DNA of 46,824 nt from Marisediminicola sp040546025 (GTDB lineage: Bacteria; Actinomycetota; Actinomycetes; Actinomycetales; Microbacteriaceae): assembly GCF_040546025.1 (NCBI RefSeq), contig NZ_JBEPNA010000020.1, forward strand, positions 1 through 46,824. Direction: 5' to 3'. Shown one piece after another: positions 16,210 to 24,136 of the stretch. The translations under genes were made by a program, and so were the position numbers. Numbering within the stretch: position 1 is the stretch's first letter; every line of letters starts with the position of its first letter. The notes under the pieces were generated by a model, which searched no databases, was not told the DNA's origin, and saw only the letters and a program-made list of their open reading frames with translations.

Positions 16210-17817
16210 CTACTTGCCGAGGAACTTCTGCAGCGAGGCGAGCTCCTCGGGTGACGGACCGCCCTCTTTCGCGCCGCCGAGCCCGAAGCCCGACCCGGAT
16301 CCGGGCGTGACGGGCTTCGCGCCGGCGGCGAGCGCGGCATTCTCCGCCGCGCGCTTGGCCGGGTTGCCCGACTTCGAGCCCTTCTTCTTCGGCTGCTGCT
16401 TGCCGCGACCGCCGCCGAAGCCGGCTCCCGGCATAGGGCCGACACCCGGCATCTGCGGCATCTGGCCCTTGGCGACGGTCTTCATCATCTTCGCCGCCTG
16501 CTCGAAGCGGTTGACGAGCGCGTTCACCTCGGTCACGGTCGTGCCCGAGCCGCGGGCAATTCGCACACGGCGGGAGCCATTGAGAACCTTGGGCGCGCGC
16601 CGCTCCTGCAGGGTCATCGACTGGATGATCGCCTCGGTGCGCGTGATCTCGCTCTCGTCGAAGTTGTCGAGCTGCTCGCGCATGCCCTTCGCGCCCGGCA
16701 GCATCCCGAGCATGCTCTTGATCGAGCCCATGTTCTTGAGCTGCTGCATCTGGCTGAGGAAGTCCTCGAGGGTGAAGGTGTCGGTCGCGAACTTCTCCGC
16801 GATCTTGAGCGACTCCTCCTCGTCGAAGTTCTTCTGCGCCTGCTCGATGAGGGTGAGGATGTCACCGAGGTCGAGGATACGGCTGGCCATGCGGTCGGGA
16901 TAGAACGGCTCGAAGTCACCGAGCCCCTCACCCGTGGACGCGAAGATGATCGGGCGGCCGGTGACGGACGCCACCGAGAGAGCTGCACCACCGCGCGCGT
17001 CGCCGTCGAGCTTGGTGAGCACGACGGCGGTGAAGTCGACACCCTCTTGGAAGGCCTTCGCCGTGGCGACGGCGTCCTGGCCGATCATGGCGTCGATGAC
17101 GAAGAAGACCTCGTCGGGGTCGATGGCGCGGCGGATATCGGATGCCTGCTTCATCAGCTCGGCATCGACACCGAGCCGGCCGGCGGTGTCGACGATGACG
17201 ACGTCGTACTGCTTATCACGGGCGAACTTCACGGCGTCCCTGGCGACCTTCACCGGGTCGCCACCCTTGGGGCCGCCGAACAAGCCCCGGCTCGGCGCCG
17301 CGTCCTCCCCGCCCGTGTTGCCGGGCTCGGGCGCGTAGACGGCCACGCCCGCCTGCTCGGCGACGACCTGCAGCTGAGTGACCGCGTTCGGGCGCTGGAG
17401 GTCGGCCGCGACGAGCAGCGGCGTGTGGTTGTCTGCGGCGAGCCACTTGGCCAGCTTGCCGGCGAGAGTGGTCTTTCCGGCACCCTGCAGGCCGGCGAGC
17501 ATGATGATGGTCGGAGCGGTCTTGGCGAACTGGATGCGCCGCGCCTCGCCACCGAGGATCGAGATGAGTTCGTCATTGACGATCTGGACGACCTGCTGGG
17601 CGGGGTTGAGCGCCTTCGAGACCTCGTCGCCGAGGGCACGATCGCGCACCTTGCCGGTGAACTCCTTGACGACCTCGAGCGCGACGTCGGCGTCGAGCAG
17701 GGCGCGACGGATCTCGCGGACGGTGCCGTCGACATCCGCGGGGGTGAGCTTGCCCTTGCCGCGGAGATTCTTGAAGGTTTCCGCGAGGCGGTCAGTGAGG
17801 TTTCCGAAGGTGGCCAT
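16210..17817 (-). CDS. ffh: Signal recognition particle protein Ffh
   Basis: Ffh binds 4.5S/SRP RNA and signal sequences on ribosomes and docks with FtsY. The 535-residue protein has the N domain, the GTPase P-loop GLQGAGKTT at residues 109-117, DTAGRLGVD, TKLDGDARGGAA and a C-terminal Met-rich M domain with SGTTVTEVNALVNRF. A Gly/Pro-rich insert (EPGNTGGEDAAPSRGLFGG) interrupts the G domain around residue 165, and the tail after the M domain is Gly/Lys-rich and longer than in E. coli. ATG 17817 lies nine bases after TAAACT on the minus strand, so the leader must be very short or absent. It is the cytosolic partner of FtsY encoded at 19640. Confidence 0.96.
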   Translation of the reverse strand: MATFGNLTDRLAETFKNLRGKGKLTPADVDGTVREIRRALLDADVALEVVKEFTGKVRDRALGDEVSKALNPAQQVVQIVNDELISILGGEARRIQFAKTAPTIIMLAGLQGAGKTTLAGKLAKWLAADNHTPLLVAADLQRPNAVTQLQVVAEQAGVAVYAPEPGNTGGEDAAPSRGLFGGPKGGDPVKVARDAVKFARDKQYDVVIVDTAGRLGVDAELMKQASDIRRAIDPDEVFFVIDAMIGQDAVATAKAFQEGVDFTAVVLTKLDGDARGGAALSVASVTGRPIIFASTGEGLGDFEPFYPDRMASRILDLGDILTLIEQAQKNFDEEESLKIAEKFATDTFTLEDFLSQMQQLKNMGSIKSMLGMLPGAKGMREQLDNFDESEITRTEAIIQSMTLQERRAPKVLNGSRRVRIARGSGTTVTEVNALVNRFEQAAKMMKTVAKGQMPQMPGVGPMPGAGFGGGRGKQQPKKKGSKSGNPAKRAAENAALAAGAKPVTPGSGSGFGLGGAKEGGPSPEELASLQKFLGK

Positions 17818-17874
17818 GGTGCGATCAGTTTAACCCGCGCGGGCAGTGTTCGAACGCGAGGTGCGCCGCGCGCG

Positions 17875-17880
17875 TAGGCT
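17875..17880 (+). promoter_or_regulatory. Predicted -10 box of a leaderless promoter for the LLM gene at 17887
   Basis: TAGGCT, then CGGCCC, then the GTG start. No Shine-Dalgarno sequence exists in the gap. Confidence 0.7.
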
Positions 17881-17886
17881 CGGCCC

Positions 17887-18798
17887 GTGCGCTTCGGAAT
17901 AGTGATCCTCCCGCAGGAGCGGTGGGCCGTGGCCCGGGATGTGTGGCGGGAAGCGGAGTCGCTCGGATTCGACCACGCCTGGACCTACGACCACCTGTCC
18001 TGGCGCTCGCTCGCGAACGAGCCCTGGCATGCGACCGTGCCGATCCTCACCGCCGCGGCCGTGGTGACGCAGCGGATCAGACTCGGCACCTTCGTCTCGT
18101 CGCCGAATTACCGGCATCCCGTGCCGTTCGCGAAGGAGATCGCGACGGTCGACGACATCTCCGGCGGCCGGTTCGTCCTCGGGGTCGGATCGGGCGGAAC
18201 GGGATTCGACGCCTCGGTGCTGTGTCAGGGGGAGCTCAGCCCGCGGGACCGGCACGAGCGCTTCGCCGAGTTCGTGACCCAGCTCGACCGGCTGCTGCGC
18301 CACGAGGCCGAGGGGGAATCGGGGATCGACCTCGACGGTGCCTGGTTCACGGCGGCCGGAGCACGCATGGTGGGCGCGCCGGTACAGCAGCCGCGCGTGC
18401 CGTTCGTGCTCGCCGCGAATGGACCGAAGGGCCTCGGCCTTGTCTGCCGGCACGCCGCCGGCTGGGTGACGACGGGCGCGGACGGCCAGGTCGGCGAGCC
18501 GTGGTGGAAGTCGGTCGCCGCGCTGGCTTCGCGACTCGATCACGCCGCCGACTCCTCCGCGCGCGACCCGGCGAGCATCGACCGATACCTCTCGCTCGAT
18601 TCGGGCGGCTCGTTCTCGCTCGCCAGCATCGCCGCGTTCGAGGACGCCGTCGGCCGTGCCGCCGAGCTCGGGTTCACCGACGTCGTCGCGCACTGGCCCC
18701 GGCGGGAGGGTATCTATGCCGGCTCGACCGGCGTTCTCGACGATGTCGCAGCCCTGATCGCCGGGCGCCGCGCCGCGCCCCCTACTCTGGAACGATGA
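17887..18798 (+). CDS. LLM-class flavin or F420-dependent oxidoreductase
   Basis: The 303-residue TIM-barrel protein starts MRFGIVILPQERWAVARDVW and carries the luciferase-like elements SLGFDHAWTYDHLSWRSLA, RIRLGTFVSSPNYRHPVPFA, TVDDISGGRFVLGVGSGG and VLAANGPKGLGLVCRHA. The PFAKEIATVDDISGGR strand is common to F420-using members. Its substrate is unknown. GTG 17887 is placed for a leaderless mRNA. Its stop overlaps the ATG of the gamma-carbonic anhydrase homologue (ATGA), so the two products may be made in a fixed ratio, although that second gene also seems to have its own promoter. Confidence 0.85.
   Translation: MRFGIVILPQERWAVARDVWREAESLGFDHAWTYDHLSWRSLANEPWHATVPILTAAAVVTQRIRLGTFVSSPNYRHPVPFAKEIATVDDISGGRFVLGVGSGGTGFDASVLCQGELSPRDRHERFAEFVTQLDRLLRHEAEGESGIDLDGAWFTAAGARMVGAPVQQPRVPFVLAANGPKGLGLVCRHAAGWVTTGADGQVGEPWWKSVAALASRLDHAADSSARDPASIDRYLSLDSGGSFSLASIAAFEDAVGRAAELGFTDVVAHWPRREGIYAGSTGVLDDVAALIAGRRAAPPTLER
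18783..18788 (+). promoter_or_regulatory. Predicted internal -10 box, leaderless start of the gamma-carbonic anhydrase gene
   Basis: TACTCT, then GGAACG, then ATG 18795. The box lies inside the last codons of the upstream gene, so the downstream gene may be expressed both by coupling and on its own. Confidence 0.45.
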
Positions 18799-19313
18799 CG
18801 ACGATTCTCAGCTTCGATGGCGCTACCCCCTCCGTCCCGGAAACGGCCTGGGTGGCACCGAACGGCACTCTCATCGGGCGCGTCACCCTCGGCGAGGAGG
18901 CGAGCGTGTTCTACGGCGCGGTGCTGCGCGGCGACGTCGACTCGATCACGATCGGCGCGAGGAGCAACATCCAGGACAACGTCTCGATCCACTGCGACTC
19001 GGGCAAGCCGACGACGGTCGGCTCCGGGGTCAGCGTGGGTCACTCCGCAGTGCTGCACGGCTGCACGGTCGAGGACGACTGCCTCATCGGCATGTCGGCG
19101 ACGGTGCTCAACGGGGCCGTCATCGGAACCGGCTCGCTCATCGCGGCCGGCGCCGTCGTACTCGAGGGCACGATCATCCCCCCGGGGTCGCTCGTCGCCG
19201 GGGTCCCGGCGAAGGTCAGGCGCGAGCTGACCCCCGACGAGCTCGCCAAGGTAAGGCACAACGCGACGCACTACGTCCAGCTCAGCCGGGCGCACCGCGG
19301 CCTCACCGCCTGA
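18795..19313 (+). CDS. Gamma-carbonic anhydrase-like hexapeptide-repeat protein
   Basis: The 172-residue protein is a left-handed beta helix built of hexapeptide repeats (for example VTLGEEASVFYGAVLRGDV, then IGARSNIQDNVSIHC). The three metal-ligand histidines of gamma-carbonic anhydrases are present as His66 in NVSIHCDSG and His83 and His88 in VGHSAVLHGC. Family members form trimers with zinc or iron at subunit borders; many, such as YrdA and PaaY, have other or unknown roles including thioesterase activity. The C-terminal helix KVRHNATHYVQLSRAH is typical. It overlaps the LLM gene upstream by four bases. Confidence 0.88.
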   Translation: MTTILSFDGATPSVPETAWVAPNGTLIGRVTLGEEASVFYGAVLRGDVDSITIGARSNIQDNVSIHCDSGKPTTVGSGVSVGHSAVLHGCTVEDDCLIGMSATVLNGAVIGTGSLIAAGAVVLEGTIIPPGSLVAGVPAKVRRELTPDELAKVRHNATHYVQLSRAHRGLTA

Positions 19314-19328
19314 CCCGTCGCGCGCTGG

Positions 19329-19640
19329 CTAGAGCGCGGGGGCGAGCAGGCTCACGAGGTTGATCGCCGCGAGGAACACGCACGGCACCATGACGAGAAT
19401 CGTTGTGATGCCGGTCGCGCGGGTGCGCGGCATCGCAATCGCCCAGATCGAGGCGACGAGGCCCAGCACCGTCGCGGTGATCGCGAAGGGTGCGAAGGTG
19501 CGCCCGGCCTCGACGACACCGATGCTGCCGAGCCCGAGGATCACGAGGAACACGAGCGGTGCGACGATCGCAAAGAACACGGCCCCAAAGGCGACGGTGC
19601 GCGAGACCGGTGTGGGCGGGTCGGGGTCGCGCTTGACCAT
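19329..19640 (-). CDS. Small membrane protein of unknown function
   Basis: I do not recognise a named family. The 103-residue product has a charged start (MVKRDPDPPTP) and three clear hydrophobic segments, FGAVFFAIVAPLVFLVIL, ATVLGLVASIWAIAM and TTILVMVPCVFLAAINLV, perhaps with a fourth short one. A TGATG junction joins it to the ftsY stop, so it is translated by reinitiation after FtsY. The link with the SRP receptor suggests only shared expression, not a shared role. Confidence 0.7.
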   Translation of the reverse strand: MVKRDPDPPTPVSRTVAFGAVFFAIVAPLVFLVILGLGSIGVVEAGRTFAPFAITATVLGLVASIWAIAMPRTRATGITTILVMVPCVFLAAINLVSLLAPAL

Positions 19641-20518
19641 CAGCCGACGAGCTTCTGCACGAACACGTGCGGGGTGAAACCGGTGAGGTCGCCGATGCCC
19701 TCGCCCTGGCCGACGAGCTTGATCGGGATTCCGGTCTTCTCCTGCACCGCGATGACGAACCCACCCTTGGCCGACCCGTCGAGCTTCGTGATCACCAGGC
19801 CCGTCACGCCCGCGTGCTGGATGAAGGCCTCCGCCTGGGCGACCCCGTTCTGCCCTGTCGTCGCGTCGAGCACAAGTAACACCTCGGCGATATCGGTTTG
19901 CTTCTCGACGACCCGGCGGATCTTGCTCAGTTCGTCCATGAGGCCGCTCTTGGTCTGCAGCCGCCCCGCGGTGTCAATGAGCGCGATGTCGATTCCCTCG
20001 CGCTGTGCCCGTTCGACCGTCTGGAAGGCGACCGACGCAGGGTCCTGTCCGTGCTGCTGCGGGCGCTGAATGGCCGCTCCCCCGCGCTCGGCCCAGGTGG
20101 CAAGCTGCTCGACGGCGGCGGCCCGGAAGGTGTCGGCGGCACCGACGATGACGGTGCGTCCGTGGCCGGTGAGAAACTTGGCGAACTTGCCGATCGTTGT
20201 CGTCTTGCCGACGCCGTTGACGCCGACGACGAGCACCACCGCGGGCCGCGCGCTCAGGGTGAGCGTGGGGTTCAGTCGGGCAAGCCTCTCCTCGAGCGTC
20301 TCCCGCAGCATCCGCTTGAGGTCGACAGGGTCGGTGGTGCTGAACCGCTTCACCTGGGCGCGCAGGTGCTCGATGACCTCATCGGTGATGGTCGAACCGA
20401 AGTCCGCCCTGATGAGCGCGTCTTCGAGGTCCTCCCACGTCTCATCGTCGATCGTCGCCTTGGCGAACATGCCGCGCAGGGCACCGCCGAGGGACCACGG
20501 GGTTGAACGGTCAGCCAT
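19640..20518 (-). CDS. ftsY: Signal recognition particle receptor FtsY
   Basis: FtsY is the membrane-bound GTPase that receives ribosome-SRP complexes for the Sec translocon. The 292-residue protein has the N domain, the P-loop GVNGVGKTTTIGKF (residues 99-112), DTFRAAAVEQLATWAERG, DTAGRLQTKSGLMDELSKI and TKLDGSAKGG. It lacks the long acidic A domain of E. coli FtsY, as is usual in short Gram-positive forms; an N-terminal amphipathic stretch (TPWSLGGALRGMFAK) could bind the membrane. ATG 20518 lies six bases after TAGGCT and lacks a ribosome site, so the mRNA is probably leaderless. It is divergent from the phosphatase gene. Confidence 0.95.
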   Translation of the reverse strand: MADRSTPWSLGGALRGMFAKATIDDETWEDLEDALIRADFGSTITDEVIEHLRAQVKRFSTTDPVDLKRMLRETLEERLARLNPTLTLSARPAVVLVVGVNGVGKTTTIGKFAKFLTGHGRTVIVGAADTFRAAAVEQLATWAERGGAAIQRPQQHGQDPASVAFQTVERAQREGIDIALIDTAGRLQTKSGLMDELSKIRRVVEKQTDIAEVLLVLDATTGQNGVAQAEAFIQHAGVTGLVITKLDGSAKGGFVIAVQEKTGIPIKLVGQGEGIGDLTGFTPHVFVQKLVG

Positions 20519-20524
20519 ATCGCA

Positions 20525-20530
20525 AGCCTA
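20525..20530 (-). promoter_or_regulatory. Predicted -10 box of a leaderless promoter for ftsY
   Basis: On the minus strand TAGGCT is followed by TGCGAT and ATG 20518. It lies back to back with the box at 20562 in a 55-base divergent gap. Confidence 0.7.
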
Positions 20531-20561
20531 ACGGCGCGAGCAGCCCCGGCCGGCGGGTGCG

Positions 20562-20567
20562 TAGGCT
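20562..20567 (+). promoter_or_regulatory. Predicted -10 box of a leaderless promoter for the phosphatase gene
   Basis: TAGGCT, then GTCGGC, then GTG 20574, with no Shine-Dalgarno sequence. Confidence 0.7.
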
Positions 20568-20573
20568 GTCGGC

Positions 20574-21164
20574 GTGACTGAGAACTCCGGAACGACACTG
20601 ACGATCGCCCTGACCCGCCACGGGCAGACCGATTGGAACGCGGCGGGACGGATGCAGGGCACCTCAGACATCCCGCTCAACGACACCGGCCGGGAGCAGG
20701 CGCTCGCCTCGTTGGCGCGCTTCGCCGGTGTCGGCTGGCAACACGTGGTCACCTCGCCGTTGTCCCGGGCCGCGGAGACCGGACGGATCATCGCCGACGG
20801 ACTCGGCATCGCCGTGTCCGGCGTGTACTCCGGTCTCCAGGAGCGCCACTACGGCGAGGCGGAGGGCCGCACCGACGCCCAGGCGGCTGCGCTCTGGCCA
20901 GACGGCGAGTTCCCCGGGCTCGAGTCCCGCGACGACGTCGCCGATCGGGGCCTCGACAGCCTCGCCGACATTGCGCGCGACCTGCCGGACGCCGCCATCA
21001 TCGTCGTCACGCACGGCACTCTTATCCGCGAGGTGCTGCGTCGCCTCACGAGCGCGCCGATTCCCTCGATCCTCAACGCCGCGACGAGCATCGTCGAGCA
21101 CTCCGGGGGCAGCTGGCGGGTCGTCACCGTGAACGGCGAACCGCTCGGCGGCGAGGCCGCCTGA
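20574..21164 (+). CDS. Histidine phosphatase (phosphoglycerate-mutase-like) protein
   Basis: The 196-residue protein has the family's phospho-histidine motif RHGQTDWN at residues 15-22, the second-helix motif SPLSRAAETGRIIADGL, the acid/base region LQERHYGEAEGRT and the second catalytic His in IIVVTHGTLIRE. The branch includes phosphatases acting on sugar phosphates, cobalamin precursors and other small phosphoesters, so no specific substrate can be given; it is not a clear glycolytic phosphoglycerate mutase, which would be about 250 residues long. GTG 20574 fits a leaderless mRNA. A strong hairpin follows directly after the TGA stop. Confidence 0.88.
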   Translation: MTENSGTTLTIALTRHGQTDWNAAGRMQGTSDIPLNDTGREQALASLARFAGVGWQHVVTSPLSRAAETGRIIADGLGIAVSGVYSGLQERHYGEAEGRTDAQAAALWPDGEFPGLESRDDVADRGLDSLADIARDLPDAAIIVVTHGTLIREVLRRLTSAPIPSILNAATSIVEHSGGSWRVVTVNGEPLGGEAA

Positions 21165-21179
21165 CCCCCTTTTCGGGGG
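21165..21179 (+). terminator. Hairpin terminator after the phosphatase gene
   Basis: CCCCC/GGGGG stem with a TTTTC loop starts at the base after the stop codon. A near-copy of this hairpin and its downstream 12 bases recurs at 21418. Confidence 0.55.
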
Positions 21180-21234
21180 GACAAGCGCGAGGGACGCGCA
21201 GTGGTGCGGGGCGAGGTTGCCTTCAGAGGGACCC

Positions 21235-21376
21235 TGTCGCCAAAGTCGGAACCGCTCCGCGAGTCGCCCGGATGTGTCGCCTGCAGAGCCTGCAGTCCCG
21301 GATAACCCGGCTGGACAACCCGGCACCTGCGGGCGATTCGCGGATGCTGGCGCGGACAGTTCCGACTTTGGCGACA
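21235..21376. repeat. Dispersed palindromic element, copy A
   Basis: The ends are perfect 18-base inverted repeats of TGTCGCCAAAGTCGGAAC. Inside lies a second inverted pair, CGCGAGTCGCCC (21258-21269) and GGGCGATTCGCG (21331-21342). Related copies lie at 32179-32297 and 44277-44370, all between genes. Confidence 0.85.
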
Positions 21377-21417
21377 GCGGGACCATCCGGGAGCACCGGG
21401 TCAGCCGCCGGGCCCTG

Positions 21418-21434
21418 CCCCCCTTTTCGGGGGG
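21418..21434. repeat. Hairpin repeat, second copy, upstream of the LLM/GH13 genes
   Basis: CCCCCC-TTTTC-GGGGGG followed by ACAAACGCGAGG repeats the hairpin and flank at 21165 (there ACAAGCGCGAGG). The two copies flank the palindromic element A as direct repeats about 253 bases apart. Confidence 0.7.
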
Positions 21435-21441
21435 ACAAACG

Positions 21442-21462
21442 CGAGGCAATTGCGTAGCCTCG
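21442..21462 (+). promoter_or_regulatory. Promoter-like box within an inverted repeat before the LLM gene
   Basis: CGAGGC and GCCTCG form six-base arms around AATTGCGTA. TAGCCT at 21455-21460 can act as a -10 box, with a start point near 21467. The repeat could be an operator or fold in DNA only. Confidence 0.4.
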
Positions 21463-21481
21463 ACGCAGGAGGTACGTGAAG

Positions 21482-22450
21482 ATGACGAAATTTGGTTTCC
21501 ACGCTTCTCACGAACAGGTGCATCCGAGCGCCCTGATTGCCGCGGTGGAGCGGGCCGAGCAGGCCGGATTCGACGCCGCCATGTGCTCCGACCACCTCGT
21601 GCCCTGGAGCGAGCGGCAGGGGCAGTCGGCATTCGCGTGGGCGTGGCTCGGCGCCGCCCTGCAGGCGACATCCCTTTCGTTCGGCGTCGTCAACGCGCCC
21701 GGGCAGCGCTACCACCCGGTGATCATCGCGCAGGCGATCGGCACCCTCGAGGCCATGTACCCCGGCCGGTTCTGGGTCGCGCTCGGCAGTGGCGAGGCGG
21801 CCAACGAGCACGTCACTGGCCAGGGCTGGCCGCGCAAGGAGCTGCGCAACGCCCGCCTGAGGGAGTGTGTCGACGTCATCCGCGCGCTGCTCGACGGCGA
21901 GGAGGTCAGCCACGACGGCCTCGTGACCGTCGATCGCGCGCGCCTCTGGACCAGGCCGGAGACCCCGCCTCCGCTCGTGGCCGCGGCTGTGAGCGTGGAG
22001 ACGGCGACGTGGGCGGCCGAGTGGGCCGACGGGCTCGCGACGATCGCCCAGCCGGTCGAGCATCTCCGCGACATGATCGACGGCTACCGGGGCGCCGGGG
22101 GCAGGGGCGAGCTCGCCCTGCAAGTGCACGTGAGCTATGCGGAGACGGATGCCGAGGCACTCGCCATCGCCCACGACCAGTGGCGCAGCAATGTGTTCTC
22201 CCCTCCGCTGTGCTGGGACCTCGACTCGGTTGAGGCCTTCGACGAGGCATCGAAGCACGTGACCCCGGAGCACATGCGCTCGTCGGTTCTCGTCTCGTCT
22301 GATCCTGCCGAATACGTGCACCAGCTTCGCGAGTGGTCCGCGCTCGGGTTCGACCGTATCTATATCCATCACGTCGGCCAGGAGCAGTCGCGGTTCATCG
22401 ACGTCTTCGGCGAGCGCGTGCTGCCCCAACTGAGAGGAGTGAACGCGTGA
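21482..22450 (+). CDS. LLM-class oxidoreductase coupled to a GH13 trehalose-synthase-like gene
   Basis: The 322-residue luciferase-like protein begins MTKFGFHASHEQVHPSALIA and has the elements QAGFDAAMCSDHLVPWSERQ, SFGVVNAPGQRYHPVIIAQA, LEAMYPGRFWVALGSGEAAN and the NEHVTG stretch typical of F420-related LLM enzymes. It resembles a group I remember as flavin-using but probably not F420-using and often found beside trehalose synthase genes. I place the start at ATG 21482, nine bases from AGGAGG; GTG 21476 is too close to it. Its stop overlaps the GH13 gene (GTGA), pointing to linked translation. The substrate is not known. Confidence 0.83.
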   Translation: MTKFGFHASHEQVHPSALIAAVERAEQAGFDAAMCSDHLVPWSERQGQSAFAWAWLGAALQATSLSFGVVNAPGQRYHPVIIAQAIGTLEAMYPGRFWVALGSGEAANEHVTGQGWPRKELRNARLRECVDVIRALLDGEEVSHDGLVTVDRARLWTRPETPPPLVAAAVSVETATWAAEWADGLATIAQPVEHLRDMIDGYRGAGGRGELALQVHVSYAETDAEALAIAHDQWRSNVFSPPLCWDLDSVEAFDEASKHVTPEHMRSSVLVSSDPAEYVHQLREWSALGFDRIYIHHVGQEQSRFIDVFGERVLPQLRGVNA

Positions 22451-24117
22451 GGATCACCGACACGAGCGACCTGTGGTGGAAGACCGCGGTCGTCTACTGC
22501 CTCGACGTCGAGACCTTCCTCGACTGGAACGACGACGGGGTCGGCGACTTCGCGGGCCTAGCCCAGCGGCTCGACTACCTCTCCGAGCTCGGCGTGACCT
22601 GCCTGTGGCTCATGCCGTTCTACCCGACCCCGAACCGGGACGACGGCTACGACATCACCGACTTCTACTCGGTCGACCCTCGGCTCGGGCACCTCGGCGA
22701 CCTCGTCGAGGTCCTCCGCACGGCCCACGACCGTGGCATGCGCGTGATCGCCGACCTCGTGACCAACCACACCTCGGACAAGCATCCCTGGTTCGTGAAG
22801 TCCCGTTCGAGCCGCACCTCGCCCTATCGCGACTTCTACGTGTGGCGCGACGAGCCGCCGGCAGAGCAGGCGGCCCCGGTATTCCCCGACCAGGAGGACA
22901 GCAACTGGGAGTACGACGCCAAGACCGAGCAGTACTACCAGCACATCTTCTACAAGCACCAGCCCGACCTCAACATCACCAACCCCGCGGTGCGCGACGA
23001 GATCGCGAAGATGATGGGATTCTGGCTCGAGCTCGGGCTGTCGGGATTCCGTGTCGACGCGGTGCCCTTCATGCTTGAAACCGAGGCCGTGGTCGGCGGC
23101 GACAAGGCACTTTCGGACCCCCACGAGTACCTGCGGTCGCTGCGGTCGTTCCTCGGACGCCGCTCGGGCGACGGTATGCTTCTCGGCGAGGTCAACCTGC
23201 CACGGGAGGACCAGGAGCGCTTCTTCGGCGACGACGACGGCGACGAGCTCACAATGCAGTTCGATTTCATCTCGATGCAGAAAATGTACCTCTCGCTCGC
23301 CCGGCAAGACGCACGACCGCTCATCGAGGCGCTGCTGTCCCGGCCCGCCGGTTCGCCAGACTCCCAGTGGGCGAACTTCGTGCGCAATCATGACGAGCTG
23401 ACCCTCGACAAGCTCTCCGACGAGGAGCGGGGCGAGGTGTTCGCGGCCTTCGGTCCCGAGGAGCGGATGCAGGTGTACGGTCGCGGCCTCGTGCGGCGAC
23501 TGCCGCCGATGCTCGAGGGCGACCCGAGGCGCGTACGGATGGTCTACAGCCTGCTGTTCTCGCTGCCGGGCACTCCCGTGCTCTTCTACGGCGAGGAGAT
23601 CGGCATGGGCGAGAACCTCGAGCAGGAGGGCCGCCTCGCGGTACGCACCCCGATGCAATGGAACAGCGGCAAGAATGGCGGATTCTCGGATGCCGCTCCG
23701 TCGCGCCTCGCGAGTCCCGTCGTCGGGGGTGGCTTTGGCCCCGCGCACGTGAATGTCGAGGACCAACGCCGGGACCCGGACTCGCTGCTGAACTTCATCC
23801 GGACCCTCATCCGGCACTACCGTAATGCGCCCGAGTTCGGCTGGGGCACCTTCGCGGTGCTCGAGCAGCCGCACAGCGCGATCTTCGCCCATTCGCTGAC
23901 GTGGGAGGACCGCCACATCGTGGCGGTGCACAACTTCTCGGCCGAGCCGATCGAGGTGCCGCTCACGCTCACGGTGGAGGGGGAGTCAGTGCTGCTCGAC
24001 CTGATCAGCGGCGATGACATCGAGCTTCCCTCGACAGGGAAGGCGAACATCACGCTCGACGGGTACGGCTACCGCTGGCTCCGCGTCGTGCGAGCCGACG
24101 ACACCCACCGGTACTGA
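22447..24117 (+). CDS. GH13 alpha-amylase-family protein, trehalose-synthase-like
   Basis: The 556-residue enzyme has the (beta/alpha)8 GH13 signatures in order: DLVTNH (103-108), GFRVDAVPF with the nucleophile Asp204, GEVN with the acid/base Glu248, and RNHDEL with Asp316. The opening WWKTAVVYCLDVETFLDWNDDG and LMPFYPTPNRDDGYDITDFY resemble TreS, which interconverts maltose and trehalose by transglucosylation, but the match is distant and the neighbours glgE, pep2 (maltokinase) or treYZ are not in the window. GTG 22447 follows GAGAGGAG and overlaps the LLM stop. The C-terminal beta domain is present (ENGESVLLDLISG-like region), so the protein looks complete. Function may be trehalose synthase, glucosidase or a related transferase. 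Confidence 0.84.
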   Translation: MRITDTSDLWWKTAVVYCLDVETFLDWNDDGVGDFAGLAQRLDYLSELGVTCLWLMPFYPTPNRDDGYDITDFYSVDPRLGHLGDLVEVLRTAHDRGMRVIADLVTNHTSDKHPWFVKSRSSRTSPYRDFYVWRDEPPAEQAAPVFPDQEDSNWEYDAKTEQYYQHIFYKHQPDLNITNPAVRDEIAKMMGFWLELGLSGFRVDAVPFMLETEAVVGGDKALSDPHEYLRSLRSFLGRRSGDGMLLGEVNLPREDQERFFGDDDGDELTMQFDFISMQKMYLSLARQDARPLIEALLSRPAGSPDSQWANFVRNHDELTLDKLSDEERGEVFAAFGPEERMQVYGRGLVRRLPPMLEGDPRRVRMVYSLLFSLPGTPVLFYGEEIGMGENLEQEGRLAVRTPMQWNSGKNGGFSDAAPSRLASPVVGGGFGPAHVNVEDQRRDPDSLLNFIRTLIRHYRNAPEFGWGTFAVLEQPHSAIFAHSLTWEDRHIVAVHNFSAEPIEVPLTLTVEGESVLLDLISGDDIELPSTGKANITLDGYGYRWLRVVRADDTHRY

Positions 24118-24136
24118 CCCGCAACGGCCTCGGCGG

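Larger units (their letters stand above)
21165..21481. other. 317-base intergenic region with a palindromic element between two related hairpins
   Basis: No gene is evident. In order it holds a C-tract/G-tract hairpin (21165), a 142-base palindromic element (21235-21376), a second hairpin (21418), and a promoter-like TAGCCT (21455) within an inverted repeat before the LLM ribosome site. Confidence 0.7.

Noticed and set aside
21235..21376. Insertion sequence remnant with a transposase
   Set aside because: At about 140 bases the element is too short for a transposase and has no coding sequence; I list it as a palindromic repeat instead.
22333..22446. N-terminal extension of the GH13 gene upstream of 22447
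   Set aside because: The extra residues overlap the end of the LLM gene, show no GH13 homology, and the GTG at 22447 has a good ribosome site and a coupling overlap.
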